Source of the DNA: a virus
Direction: 5' to 3' (one strand)
Virus record (IMG/VR): IMGVR_UViG_3300035698_002035
Location: 1-38,699 of that record
Length of the DNA: 38,699 bases
Shown: in pieces, positions 1-8,314 of the stretch
How positions within the stretch are numbered: position 1 is the first letter of the stretch
How the letters are laid out: every line of letters begins with the position of its first letter
Notes under the pieces: generated by a model
The model's database searches: none
The model's input: only the letters and a program-made list of their open reading frames with translations
What the model was told of the DNA's origin: nothing
Program-made: the position numbers and the translations under genes

Positions 1-546
1 GCAGAGTTTGCAAACGAAGAAGTTTTCGGCGATCGATGTCTCCAGTTAATGGATGCTGGCGTTTACATTACTATTAATCAAGTTATGGTTCCTGCACAGT
101 TTGACGAGCTGTATGCTCGTCTTGAACGATTTGCTAGTAGAGGAATTAATGTAACGCTAAAGCCGCAGTCGGATGACACTGCTTCTTACATAGTTGGCGG
201 ATATACGCCTGAACAAAAGCAACAGATGCAAACAGGTTTTACTCAAGTATGGGGCGAAAAGCCAGTTGCACAGATAGCATTATACGACAGTAAAGGAACA
301 GAGTACGAAATAGACCAAGCAGAGCGATTTAACGCTTACGGATTTAATAAATTTAAGGGATGGACTTGCAATGCAGGTTACCAGGGGTGTGTTATACGCG
401 AGAACGAAGTTAAGCGCAGCTATAGTTGTCACGACGTTCCGTTGGGTACACTAGACGGCGGATTTGAGCTATTTAAAGCTCCGCAAGAGTGTATTACTAA
501 TAGCTGTGTTAGCAGTGCTGATAGCAAACTGCCAAAGGTTAAATGA
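1..546 (+). CDS. Radical SAM protein, C-terminal part (5' truncated by window)
   Basis: The frame is open from base 1, so the start and the CX3CX2C cluster motif lie outside the window. What remains is the end of a TIM-barrel-like region and a Cys-rich tail. The tail begins FKGWTC and has five cysteines ending in C-X4-C. The same layout (FKGW-x-C, about 20 residues, C, then C-X4-C) ends the rSAM proteins at 8311-9333 and 9311-10198, so I assign this fragment to that family by similarity. Such tails normally bind an auxiliary Fe-S cluster (SPASM/twitch-like). It overlaps the next gene by ATGA, which suggests co-translation with the methyltransferase and a second rSAM protein. Substrate unknown. 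Confidence 0.7.
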   Translation, partial: AEFANEEVFGDRCLQLMDAGVYITINQVMVPAQFDELYARLERFASRGINVTLKPQSDDTASYIVGGYTPEQKQQMQTGFTQVWGEKPVAQIALYDSKGTEYEIDQAERFNAYGFNKFKGWTCNAGYQGCVIRENEVKRSYSCHDVPLGTLDGGFELFKAPQECITNSCVSSADSKLPKVK

Positions 547-1151
547 TGAAAATAGAATTAGAAGATATTATGTTTTGGATGGACGCAATACGTAATAGCG
601 ATGATAGGTTTAGGACTTTAGAAAGTTTTTGGAAAGGCCAACTTCGTAGTAAAGTTTGGTTGGTTGAGCATCTCTGTCGTTACAACGAAGTTATGAGTCC
701 CGTTATTGTAATACACGGCGGATGGAACGGAGTTCTTGCTAGTTTATTATTTAACAGCGAATTAAATCCAAGCAAGATTATCTCAGTAGATATCGATCCA
801 GCTTGTGAGAATATAGCTAGTACTATTAATAAACGGCAAGAAATGAAGGGTAAGTTCAAGTCGGTTACGTGTAATATGATCGATTATACATATAAGAAAA
901 GTCCGTGTATTATAATTAATACCAGTGTTGAGCACATGGCTCACGAGGATTATAACCAGTGGCTAGGCAACACACCAAGTTCGTCGCTTAAAGTAGTACA
1001 ATCTAATAATTACTACGGCTTGGACGAACACGTTAATTGTTCTAGTAGTTTGCGCCAGTTCGAGGAAAGTGCAGGGGTGCAGCCAATTTATAGAGGCCAG
1101 CTAGAAACGCCGCTGTACACGAGATATATGTTAATAGGAAAGAAAAAATGA
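543..1151 (+). CDS. Class I SAM-dependent methyltransferase-like protein
   Basis: The 202-residue product has a Rossmann-type pattern: a hydrophobic strand then HGGWNG (residues 58-63, a Gly-rich SAM-loop equivalent), followed by SVDIDP (81-86), where the acidic residues would hold the SAM ribose. A later strand IIINTSVEHM fits the motif IV position. It sits between two rSAM genes with ATGA overlaps on both sides, so the three are probably translated as a unit. A second ATG directly follows the first; either could be used. The acceptor is unknown, and the fold call rests on motif spacing only. Confidence 0.6.
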   Translation: MMKIELEDIMFWMDAIRNSDDRFRTLESFWKGQLRSKVWLVEHLCRYNEVMSPVIVIHGGWNGVLASLLFNSELNPSKIISVDIDPACENIASTINKRQEMKGKFKSVTCNMIDYTYKKSPCIIINTSVEHMAHEDYNQWLGNTPSSSLKVVQSNNYYGLDEHVNCSSSLRQFEESAGVQPIYRGQLETPLYTRYMLIGKKK

Positions 1152-2008
1152 GCCCGCGATTAAAGTATTCAGAAATAAATATTACAAACGTATGCAACTA
1201 TAGCTGTACGCACTGCCAGAGTTTCAACAATTATGCTTTTAAAGGACACCAACGCTGGGATGACTATAAAGACGAGTACGAGAAATTAAGCAAACAACTT
1301 GACATAGACGTAATACAAATCATCGGCGGCGAACCCTCACTTAATCCTGATTTTAAAAAATGGGTTAAGGGCATCTCTAATTTGTGGCCGACTTCTAAAT
1401 TGCAAATATCTACTAATGGAACAAAACTTGACAAAATAACAAATGAGATATACGATGTATTAGCAAAAAATAACGGAACACTTTGGATAACATGCCACGA
1501 TATAAACTTATATGATAATTTTTTAAACTTTATTAACACGTTTCTTCATGTCATTGTATCAGATACTAAAGACCTTCCGGCTCGCAAGGTATCTAGGATA
1601 TTTGTTGATACGAACGGCGTAGAAGTAATACTCGACTGGACGCAGACATTTAGGTCTAGTGCAATAGATCTAGTTAGTGAGCAACTAACATTAACCTATG
1701 ATAGTGACGCGGACGAAGCACACGAAATATGTGGATTTAAAAGTTGTCATCAAATTAACAAGGGAAAGTTATATAAGTGCCCGCTAGTAAGCGTACTTCC
1801 GGACTTTCTGAGTCAATTTAGTGTCGCGTCATCTGATAAAGAGTTAGCACTGGCATACCAGCCGATGACGCACAGTGACGATGTTCAGAAATTTGTAAAT
1901 AGCTTAGATAAGCCTATACCACAGTGTAAGTTTTGTCCTAGCAATTATAATACAGCACACGATTTTACAGGCACTGACAAAAAAATTAAAGTTAAATTAT
2001 TGCCATGA
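1148..2008 (+). CDS. Radical SAM enzyme with Cys-rich C-terminus
   Basis: The 286-residue product has the rSAM cluster motif C16-X3-C20-X2-C23, the SAM-binding GGEP at 60-63 and the STNGT strand motif near 88-92. C-terminal cysteines at 195, 200, 211, 260 and 263 could hold one auxiliary Fe-S cluster. The start overlaps the methyltransferase stop (ATGA), and an AGGA element lies upstream. It is the last gene of this plus-strand block and converges on a 2OG-oxygenase gene three bases away. The motifs show a SAM-cleaving enzyme, probably SPASM-like; the substrate cannot be inferred. Confidence 0.85.
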   Translation: MSPRLKYSEINITNVCNYSCTHCQSFNNYAFKGHQRWDDYKDEYEKLSKQLDIDVIQIIGGEPSLNPDFKKWVKGISNLWPTSKLQISTNGTKLDKITNEIYDVLAKNNGTLWITCHDINLYDNFLNFINTFLHVIVSDTKDLPARKVSRIFVDTNGVEVILDWTQTFRSSAIDLVSEQLTLTYDSDADEAHEICGFKSCHQINKGKLYKCPLVSVLPDFLSQFSVASSDKELALAYQPMTHSDDVQKFVNSLDKPIPQCKFCPSNYNTAHDFTGTDKKIKVKLLP

Positions 2009-2011
2009 CTG

Positions 2012-2320
2012 TTAATAAAGACTAAATTCAATAGCAATACACATCCGAGGTTCGTTAGGTAAGTGAGCATCTACTGCATGTAATGTAGTATTGTCTATAA
2101 TGACTATATCTCCTTCTTCTACAATGAGTTCAACGGTATCAGTGTCGATGCAATCACTAGGCCAATCTCCAACAGTTCCGTTATGAATAAACACTAAATT
2201 TGATCCGCCTATGGGTGCTTTGGGATAAAAAAGTAATACCATTTTTTTGGCGGTGTTGTGTGGAGCTATGTCGACATGATTTTGAATTTCGCAACCTTGG
2301 TAAGTTAAATTAATCCACAT
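2012..2320 (-). CDS. 2OG-Fe(II) oxygenase, C-terminal part (frameshifted gene)
   Basis: This reading frame holds the catalytic half of a 2OG oxygenase: WIN-x4-G, then H15-V-D17 (the HxD iron motif), distal H81 and R92, the expected 2-oxoglutarate ligand. It starts inside the end of the frame at 2305-2619, one reading frame away. Reading backwards it continues without stop to an A6 run (plus-strand T6 at 2340-2345). One extra A there would join both halves into a 202-residue protein of normal size for small phage 2OG oxygenases. The gene is either broken, mis-sequenced at the homopolymer, or expressed by -1 slippage. Last gene of the 6835-2012 operon. Confidence 0.7.
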   Translation of the reverse strand: MWINLTYQGCEIQNHVDIAPHNTAKKMVLLFYPKAPIGGSNLVFIHNGTVGDWPSDCIDTDTVELIVEEGDIVIIDNTTLHAVDAHLPNEPRMCIAIEFSLY

Positions 2321-2619
2321 GCTGTTAAATTGTAAATTATTTTTTCCGAATACAAGTAAGTATATTTCTTGCCTGCTTCTTGTAATATGTTAATTAACTT
2401 TTCAAATTTTTTATTTTTATTTTTATCACCCCTTAATGTAAAATTAAAATCCGTAGTACAAATTTTGCCGCCTCTGCGTTCGGGGTGATCCACATCTTTA
2501 TTTTCAGGAAGCACAAGAGTAGTCATTATATCATTGTATAACAATGTTGGCAATAATTCACGTATATTATTACTTTTAAGTACAACAACTTTAGATCCAA
2601 AAATCGATAATATTGTCAT
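2305..2619 (-). CDS. 2OG-Fe(II) oxygenase, N-terminal part (frameshifted gene)
   Basis: The 104-residue frame is preceded by a very strong ribosome binding site (AAGGAGG, 9 bases before ATG), so translation clearly starts here. It lacks catalytic residues and ends in an unrelated-looking tail just after an A6 run. Joined by a single -1 shift at that run (after residue 93) it continues into the frame at 2012-2320, which has the HxD...H...R site. I read the two as one 2OG-oxygenase gene with a frameshift. The gene follows speD by 14 bases and shares its operon. Confidence 0.65.
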   Translation of the reverse strand: MTILSIFGSKVVVLKSNNIRELLPTLLYNDIMTTLVLPENKDVDHPERRGGKICTTDFNFTLRGDKNKNKKFEKLINILQEAGKKYTYLYSEKIIYNLTACGLI

Positions 2620-2633
2620 TCTGTTTCGCCTCC

Positions 2634-3011
2634 TTACTTAACTTCGTTTAAACCAAATTCTCGGTCTAGGAACTTCCATTCAAGCTTAACAGTGTTCCAC
2701 TCGTCTAATTCATTAAAGATAAGTTCTTTGTTAAGATGCCCGCAAGTGTATACGTCTAGTTGTACTAGCGACGGGTCAGGCTCGTCCCAGACATGTATAG
2801 CAATGTGGCTGGTTTCAATAATAACGACTCCGGTAACACCCTTGTTACCCGGAACATCTACATATGCTGTTATTGGGCCTGCGCAGACTTTCATGTTAAT
2901 TTTTTCTACCAGCTGTAGCAGCCAGCTGTGGACCCAAGATGCGTCCTTGGGAGGATTAGCTACTTCGGCGCGAATAATTAAGTGTTTGTGTTCTGCAACT
3001 ACTGGATTCAT
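2634..3011 (-). CDS. speD: S-adenosylmethionine decarboxylase (pyruvoyl type)
   Basis: The 125-residue product matches the short bacterial SpeD family. GVVIIETSHIAIH contains the self-cleavage site: Ser68 before His69 would become the pyruvoyl group. His73 and Cys90 (in DVYTCG) match the conserved processing/proton-donor His and Cys. TSH replaces the usual ESH, but the serine is kept. The enzyme makes decarboxylated SAM, the aminopropyl donor for polyamines. No spermidine synthase is seen in the window, so the dcSAM either feeds the host enzyme or another phage step. It follows the amidinotransferase gene in an operon with an aminotransferase and 2OG oxygenases. Confidence 0.9.
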   Translation of the reverse strand: MNPVVAEHKHLIIRAEVANPPKDASWVHSWLLQLVEKINMKVCAGPITAYVDVPGNKGVTGVVIIETSHIAIHVWDEPDPSLVQLDVYTCGHLNKELIFNELDEWNTVKLEWKFLDREFGLNEVK

Positions 3012-3039
3012 GTAATTTACCGTGTTAAATTGTGTACGA

Positions 3040-4116
3040 TTAGATAATAGATCTATGTTGTCCTTTGCGTTTAAGGTCTAAAGTAGAACAATGTATGCCG
3101 CCTTCCCAAAAAAGCATGTGACGCTGCTCGCATACGTGGCACTCTATGCCAAAAGTTTTTAGATATTTAAATAGTTCAGGAAGTGCTCTGCCAAATACTA
3201 TGTTATTTCGGTCGATAATTAATACATTAAGATCAAAGCATACGTCTTGATTATACCCGCGCCGCATGTCTAAGTATTTATTGATCCACGCTAAGTTATA
3301 TCTTCCGCCAGCACTGATATAGTCCTCCTTGAATTGCGCAGTGTTTGCTTTAGGTACGTATTTTTTGACATCAATTAGTCGTAAGTGCTGAAGCGCTAAC
3401 GGAACCCAATTTATGCCTGCGTGAATAACTGTTTCGTCGTCGATCATAACAAAGCCGTGATCTATGTGTCCGTAATTCTCAGCATATCCGTTGACGTTAT
3501 CTATGAACTTAAATTCTGAAAGATTCCTTTTCAGCCATTTAAGACCCATTGCATTACCAGGTCCTTCTGAGTTTATAATAATGCTATCGCCCACCGGAAA
3601 CATAGTAGCTGTGTGGAATAGCACTCGGTCTTTTAGCTTAGTATTGTATATAGAACCTTCGTCGTTCCATACATACCATAGATCGTTTGGCGTAACAGGA
3701 ACTAACGGCGGAGGAGGCTGGCTAATCCAGTTGTATCCCTTGTCGAACATTTCTGAAAATATGTTATAATAGCTTAGACTATCAAAGTAACGATCAGTTA
3801 AGCTAGTGTAAGTCTGAATAATAGTATTTCCGCGGACGGCATACTGGTCTCTAGGTACAGTAGGGCCCATAGGAAACTCGACATCAAACCCGCTCATAGC
3901 TATATGGTCAGAGTATTTTAATACTTGCGGTCTATTAACTTTAATGTTACCTTGTTCTAAAAAGTCTGCTAGGTTGTCAAAGTCTCTTTTAGTTTCATCT
4001 AATATTTGATTGAACGAGGACAGTGATTTATCTGGAAATAAATGATCCAAGTCTCCTGGTACGTATGAATCAGCTACGATGATTTGTTCTAAGGGGTCGT
4101 ATTCTGTGTAAACCAT
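3040..4116 (-). CDS. Glycine/inosamine amidinotransferase-like enzyme
   Basis: The 358-residue length is close to family members. The N-terminus EYDPLEQIIVAD matches the AGAT/StrB opening EYDPL-x2-V-I-V. GHIDHGF (H217, D219) and GGIHCSTLD with Cys343 match the catalytic His, Asp and Cys of L-arginine amidinotransferases. These move an amidino group from arginine through a Cys intermediate to an amine such as glycine or an inosamine. The start overlaps the aminotransferase gene by 28 bases. That neighbour could supply the amine acceptor, although the acceptor is unknown. The catalytic triad looks intact. Confidence 0.88.
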   Translation of the reverse strand: MVYTEYDPLEQIIVADSYVPGDLDHLFPDKSLSSFNQILDETKRDFDNLADFLEQGNIKVNRPQVLKYSDHIAMSGFDVEFPMGPTVPRDQYAVRGNTIIQTYTSLTDRYFDSLSYYNIFSEMFDKGYNWISQPPPPLVPVTPNDLWYVWNDEGSIYNTKLKDRVLFHTATMFPVGDSIIINSEGPGNAMGLKWLKRNLSEFKFIDNVNGYAENYGHIDHGFVMIDDETVIHAGINWVPLALQHLRLIDVKKYVPKANTAQFKEDYISAGGRYNLAWINKYLDMRRGYNQDVCFDLNVLIIDRNNIVFGRALPELFKYLKTFGIECHVCEQRHMLFWEGGIHCSTLDLKRKGQHRSII

Positions 4117-5219
4117 GTTAGATTCTCTTTTAATACGTGAAAGTATTCATCAGTGGCATTCACTGGAATTATATAAAACTGTTTTTCTTTATCGTTTGCA
4201 ATCTTAAAATTAAGTCCGAAGTTGCTCTTAATATTATACCCGCAGTCTTTAAATATAGTTTTGGCAGTGCTTACTAATCGGCTATGATCTGCCAATAGGT
4301 TGTCTCGTTCTAGAATGTCTAAATACTTTGTAGCACTAGCTATGCCCGCTAGGCTAAAGCTATAGGTGAAACCGTGTTCCCAATTAAAATTGCGCGGAAG
4401 GGTTTCTTCAATTTTTTTATTATACAGTGCCATGCTTAATGGAAAATATCCAGCAGTTATTGCCTTGCCCATAGTTGCAATATCAGGTTCGATGTTTAAA
4501 TGTTTCCATCCTAGGTAATTTCCAGTTTTACCACCGCCCATGAATATATCGTCTATAATTATTAATACATCATAATCTAACCGTATCTGATTTAATCTTG
4601 CCCAGAATTCCGACGACGGCGGAATCATGTCTTCACCGTACGCGCAAGTTTCTATCATTATAGCAGCAACTGGATCCCAGTCAATGCAGTCGTCTGCGAA
4701 ATCTCTAGGTATTCGCGTTACTGTTGGGTTAGGATCTAGTGTATAGAATGGCTTATCCATAAAATTATCATGGCCTATACTCATAGTAAGTGACGTACTG
4801 CCGTGATAGCTTTTTTCAAAGCCTACTATAGTTTTTTTATGATGGTTTCCTTTTTGAAAGTGATATGCACTAGCTAGCTTAACTGCTCCTTCGTTAGCGT
4901 CAGAGCCGCTTAGCGAAAAGAACGGCGACATTCCGGACATAGCATGAATTCTATCTGCAAAATCAAAACTAATGTGATTTAATCTAACTGTGTCAGTGTG
5001 CGGCATCATTCTTTCGCCTAGTTCAGGCCTATTGCTCTTAACAACATCAGCTACGAAATCCACGATTTCTTCATTTTCGTAGCCTAATACAAATGCGCTA
5101 TAGTGTAATAACGGATCAACAATCTTCATTCCGTCGCGTATTTCGCCGTATTGCCATCGAGGTAACGGGCGTTGAATGTCTTGTCGCTGTTCACTTGGAA
5201 TTAACCCTTTATACGTCAT
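4089..5219 (-). CDS. Class III PLP-dependent aminotransferase
   Basis: I chose the ATG at 5219, which has AAGGA 7-8 bases upstream, over an in-frame TTG at 5276. The 376-residue product shows SGSDANEGAVKLA (104-116, phosphate-binding region of class III enzymes), the IIDDIFMGGGKTG strand (usually DEVxTGFGRTG) with the PLP-binding Asp at about 223-224, and Lys252 in MGKAITAGYFP as the Schiff-base lysine. The family includes omega-aminotransferases and glutamate-1-semialdehyde aminomutase; specificity is not readable. A 53-base gap separates it from the preceding 2OG gene. The next gene is the amidinotransferase. Confidence 0.88.
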   Translation of the reverse strand: MTYKGLIPSEQRQDIQRPLPRWQYGEIRDGMKIVDPLLHYSAFVLGYENEEIVDFVADVVKSNRPELGERMMPHTDTVRLNHISFDFADRIHAMSGMSPFFSLSGSDANEGAVKLASAYHFQKGNHHKKTIVGFEKSYHGSTSLTMSIGHDNFMDKPFYTLDPNPTVTRIPRDFADDCIDWDPVAAIMIETCAYGEDMIPPSSEFWARLNQIRLDYDVLIIIDDIFMGGGKTGNYLGWKHLNIEPDIATMGKAITAGYFPLSMALYNKKIEETLPRNFNWEHGFTYSFSLAGIASATKYLDILERDNLLADHSRLVSTAKTIFKDCGYNIKSNFGLNFKIANDKEKQFYIIPVNATDEYFHVLKENLTWFTQNTTP

Positions 5220-5272
5220 GCTGTTTTCCTTAATATTAGTATATGCAAGTATATATGATAAACACACATCTG

Positions 5273-5908
5273 TCAATCACGTTGCTGATAATCTATATAG
5301 TCCTTAAATAGTTCGTTGGCTCTTTCAAAGGTTAGAGCGTTTCCGTCTTCTAGCAGAGTAAAACACAAAGACCAACGATGTTCGCTAGGCGATGGGTTCC
5401 ATGTAGAATGCAGTTGGCTAATGTTAAGTAGGCTAGGGCGATGTATAACAGCTTCGTACACTAAATCTACATCTTCCCATTCTGCAAGTAATACGTGAGA
5501 AATGTCTATATCAGGAACGATGCCTGCTTCGAAGAATTTTTCATTAATTCCTTCTTCGCCAAAGAAGTGTTTTATCAGCTTACTTTCGTCCCTAATTTTA
5601 TACCACTTAGTAGTGCTATCTAGCGACCCCCATGTAAAGTTTAATTTGCATATATCGTGTGTGCCCGGAGTCCAGCCGGTATCCGCGTGTAACGGAACTC
5701 TTCCTCCGTTTGGCTTTGTATAGAATGCTTCTAGTACATTAGAAATAGTTAGCCCAAAGCTTTCAATCCATGCTTTAAATGTTTCATCAATTAAGTCTTT
5801 GCTTACTAAAATAGCGTAATTTTCCTCTGGGTGCTCGAATCTTTCCGGCTTGGGATAATCGAAAGGAAGAGTTAGGTAGCGATGATATGGATTTAAGTTT
5901 GCAGTCAT
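5273..5908 (-). CDS. 2OG-Fe(II) oxygenase-like protein
   Basis: The ATG at 5908 overlaps the previous stop (ATGA); the longer frame would need a TTG start. The 211-residue product has H74-A-D76 in a VPLHADTG context, a likely distal His at 156 or 167, and R178 followed by an HRWSLCFTL strand. This is the double-stranded beta-helix order HxD...H...R. Oxidation with Fe(II), O2 and 2-oxoglutarate is expected. It belongs to the operon with the CPFAK protein, the aminotransferase, amidinotransferase and SpeD, so a small-molecule or peptide substrate made by that operon is possible. Confidence 0.72.
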   Translation of the reverse strand: MTANLNPYHRYLTLPFDYPKPERFEHPEENYAILVSKDLIDETFKAWIESFGLTISNVLEAFYTKPNGGRVPLHADTGWTPGTHDICKLNFTWGSLDSTTKWYKIRDESKLIKHFFGEEGINEKFFEAGIVPDIDISHVLLAEWEDVDLVYEAVIHRPSLLNISQLHSTWNPSPSEHRWSLCFTLLEDGNALTFERANELFKDYIDYQQRD

Positions 5909-6342
5909 AGTGTTAAAATTTCCTCTAAAAATTCCTTGCTCCAAAAAGAGTAATAAGGTGTAGTGGCTAATTTATCTCGAGCAATTTGCAATGATGCTCT
6001 GCTCTGACACATTAGTAAATTATATTTTCCGTTGTTGGTTTGAATTCCGTTAATTTCCGAGTAGGAGTTTTTGCTGTCGGGTAAAAAAACTAAGTAGGGA
6101 TATGTGATGTTGTTCTCTTTAGCAATTTCAACTAGCTCTGCGTTTGTGTATTTGTCGTCTAGTACAAAAATTACTAATTCGAACTCGTGCTGCGGAGGAT
6201 CAATTGTATTCTCTAAAACTTCTATTATTTCGTATTTTGCGCTTTTAGCAAACGGACACACTGGAAACTTGCCTAGTTCAGCATGCCTTACTGAAAGCTT
6301 CTCAACCCATGCTGTTATGTGTTTATTGATGTCACTCTGCAT
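5905..6342 (-). CDS. Unknown protein with CPFAK motif (DUF1415-like)
   Basis: The 145-residue product has Trp12 and a PVCPFAKSA motif (C29-P30-F31-A32-K33), then an alternating alpha/beta pattern (VIFVLDDKYT, YPYLVFLPD) ending in an LEEIL helix. The Trp plus CPFA layout recalls DUF1415-type proteins of unknown function; a thioredoxin-like fold is another possibility, but there is no second Cys at the usual spacing. It overlaps the upstream 2OG gene by 11 bases and the downstream one by ATGA, placing it firmly in the operon. No function is assigned. Confidence 0.6.
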   Translation of the reverse strand: MQSDINKHITAWVEKLSVRHAELGKFPVCPFAKSAKYEIIEVLENTIDPPQHEFELVIFVLDDKYTNAELVEIAKENNITYPYLVFLPDSKNSYSEINGIQTNNGKYNLLMCQSRASLQIARDKLATTPYYSFWSKEFLEEILTL

Positions 6343-6835
6343 AAGTGCTAACTTGTAAAATTAATCTCGGAACATGGCCGATATTTGCTGCACCGTGCAA
6401 TGCATTAGGGTCTTCGTATGTCCATATGTCCCCGGCTCGGTAATCAGTTATTACTTTGTCTTCGTACATAAAAACGTGTCCCGGCTGCCAGTCTTGCAGC
6501 GGTACCCAGTAGCGCTGGCTTTCGGGTTGGTATAAAGTATGAGGATCAGTGTGCATTGGCATGAAGTTGCCAGGCATCATCTTAGTAATCCACCAGTGGT
6601 AACTTCCGGAAACAAAAGGCGGGACAATCTTAAATGTAACATTAGAGCGGTCGAACATATAAAAGTACGTATCGGAACTTTTGTACCCAGCTGCTATGGC
6701 TATTTTATATTCTTCTTTCATTTGGCTACTGTCTGGCTTAGCTCCTTCTGCCGGCCGTTTAGTTCCAGCATTAGATAGTAATTCAGCAATCCACGCTGAT
6801 TCAATCCAGTTACTACAGTTTCCTTTGTAAATCAT
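6332..6835 (-). CDS. 2OG-Fe(II) oxygenase, Asp/Asn-hydroxylase-like
   Basis: The 167-residue product has H95-T-D97 in FMPMHTDPHT, distal H147 in NALHGAANIG and R157 in PRLILQVS, with the GHVFMYEDKV strand and Gly-Asp turn (AGDIW) between them as in aspartyl/asparaginyl hydroxylase-type oxygenases. It is the first gene of the seven-gene minus operon down to 2012. AGGGG lies 5 bases before the ATG. The promoter must lie in the divergent gap 6836-6925. Confidence 0.8.
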   Translation of the reverse strand: MIYKGNCSNWIESAWIAELLSNAGTKRPAEGAKPDSSQMKEEYKIAIAAGYKSSDTYFYMFDRSNVTFKIVPPFVSGSYHWWITKMMPGNFMPMHTDPHTLYQPESQRYWVPLQDWQPGHVFMYEDKVITDYRAGDIWTYEDPNALHGAANIGHVPRLILQVSTYAE

Positions 6836-6925
6836 TATATCCCCTAATTACGTCAGTAATACAGTACAACATAAGTACATGACGTAAATATATATATATG
6901 ATATATACCATGCAGGGAGTCATTT
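6836..6925. promoter_or_regulatory. Divergent promoter region with palindromic operator candidate
   Basis: This 90-base gap separates the minus 2OG operon from the plus N-twitch rSAM operon. TTACGTCA (6848-6855) and TGACGTAA (6880-6887) form a perfect 8-base inverted repeat with 24 bases between. CGTAAATA at 6883-6890 resembles a phage late -10 element and lies 35 bases before the plus start. An AT dinucleotide tract follows. AGGGAG at 6914-6919 is the ribosome site of the plus gene. The operator reading is inference. Confidence 0.4.
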
Positions 6926-8314
6926 ATGGATAAGATTAATTCGTACAAAGAGCAAATAAAAGATATCTCAGGAAGTAATACATTTTGTGTGTTGCCTTGG
7001 ATACATTTTGCTACACGACCAAATGGAGATATGCGACTTTGTTGTTCAGCTAATGCTAGCGGTGCAGGCACTGATCACACAGTAGGTCTTGTTAAGATGG
7101 ATAGCGGCAAACCGGCAAACTTCGGACGTGATACTCCGATGGAGGCATGGAACAATGACTATATGAAAAATGTACGTACTACTATGCTCAAGGGCGAAGT
7201 TCCTAACAGTTGTACTAAGTGCTTTGACGAAGAGTCACAGGGAATAGTAAGTAAGCGTATTTGGGAAACCGGTACCTGGCATCACGACGACGACGGAGTA
7301 GACATTCCGGAACTTATACGCCAGACCGAGGAAGACGGAACTGTGCCGGAAAAATTAGTTTATTTGGATCTACGCTTAGGACATACATGCAATCTCAAGT
7401 GTGTAATGTGTAGTCCGCACGATAGTTCGAGGTGGGTAAAGGATCATAAGAATTTAATTCCGTTACTGGAAGTTACCGAAGTTAAAGAACAAATGCACTG
7501 GGAGAAAAAAGAATTTAATAACTCCTGGCATGAAAAAGATACATTTTGGAAAGAGATGAATAGTCAGATTCCTAATCTAAAGCAAGTGTATTTTGCAGGC
7601 GGCGAGCCGTTGATGATCAAAGAGCATAAATTATTTATTAAGGAGATTATTAAACAAGGCTATCAAGATAAAATACTGTTACGTTACAATTCAAACGGCT
7701 TGCTAGTAGACGACGATCTTATTGAATTATGGAGTAAGTTTAAGAAAGTTAAGTTTGCAGTAAGTATGGATGCTACGCACGGGCGTGACGAGTACATACG
7801 ATTTCCTACTAACTGGAAAACAGTAGAATCAACGTTACAATTATTAGATAATACTCCTGACAATATACAAACTAGCTTAGCAACAGCAATACAGATTTTT
7901 AACATAAAGCACTTGCCAGATTTTATAAAGTGGAAAATTAGATCAGGATTTAAAAAACTAAATTCCGGAACTGTGCCGGGTGGCATACAGATGGGCGGCG
8001 GGCTAATAAATATGCACCTGTTGTACATACCTACTTTTCTAAGTATACAGATACTTCCTAAAGAAGATAAGAAAGAAGTAGAAGAAATATTCATGGCGTT
8101 TAAGGACTGGCTGTGGAACAATTATCGCCAGGACGACGACTTTTGGGAGCATAATCCTTATGGCTGGAAGCGTTGGGAAGCTGTATTGGCTCACATGAAT
8201 GCAGAGGACAATAGCCATTTACTACCTGCATTCAAAGACTACGTAAACAAACTTGACGGAATACGAGGATTAAATGCTGCTGACGTATTTCCGGAGCTAT
8301 CGCACTTACTATGA
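6926..8314 (+). CDS. N-twitch radical SAM protein
   Basis: The 462-residue product opens with a twitch-like auxiliary cluster domain: C21 in CVLPW, CC at 39-40 after a GDMRL turn, and C96-X2-C99. The rSAM motif follows at C155-X3-C159-X2-C162, then AGGEP at 224-228. An N-terminal rather than C-terminal auxiliary domain is typical of N-twitch rSAM proteins, which are common in marine phages and have no known substrate. AGGGAG 6 bases upstream sets the start. It overlaps the next rSAM gene by ATGA. The convergent gene at 10191-11462 has the same architecture. Confidence 0.88.
   Translation: MDKINSYKEQIKDISGSNTFCVLPWIHFATRPNGDMRLCCSANASGAGTDHTVGLVKMDSGKPANFGRDTPMEAWNNDYMKNVRTTMLKGEVPNSCTKCFDEESQGIVSKRIWETGTWHHDDDGVDIPELIRQTEEDGTVPEKLVYLDLRLGHTCNLKCVMCSPHDSSRWVKDHKNLIPLLEVTEVKEQMHWEKKEFNNSWHEKDTFWKEMNSQIPNLKQVYFAGGEPLMIKEHKLFIKEIIKQGYQDKILLRYNSNGLLVDDDLIELWSKFKKVKFAVSMDATHGRDEYIRFPTNWKTVESTLQLLDNTPDNIQTSLATAIQIFNIKHLPDFIKWKIRSGFKKLNSGTVPGGIQMGGGLINMHLLYIPTFLSIQILPKEDKKEVEEIFMAFKDWLWNNYRQDDDFWEHNPYGWKRWEAVLAHMNAEDNSHLLPAFKDYVNKLDGIRGLNAADVFPELSHLL

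Noticed and set aside
4089-5276. TTG start adding 19 residues to the aminotransferase
   Set aside because: The ATG at 5219 has a clear AAGGA site, and the added residues do not match the class III N-terminus.
6910-6933. Seven-codon upstream reading frame before the N-twitch rSAM gene
   Set aside because: It has no ribosome site of its own and overlaps the real start; chance is enough to explain it.
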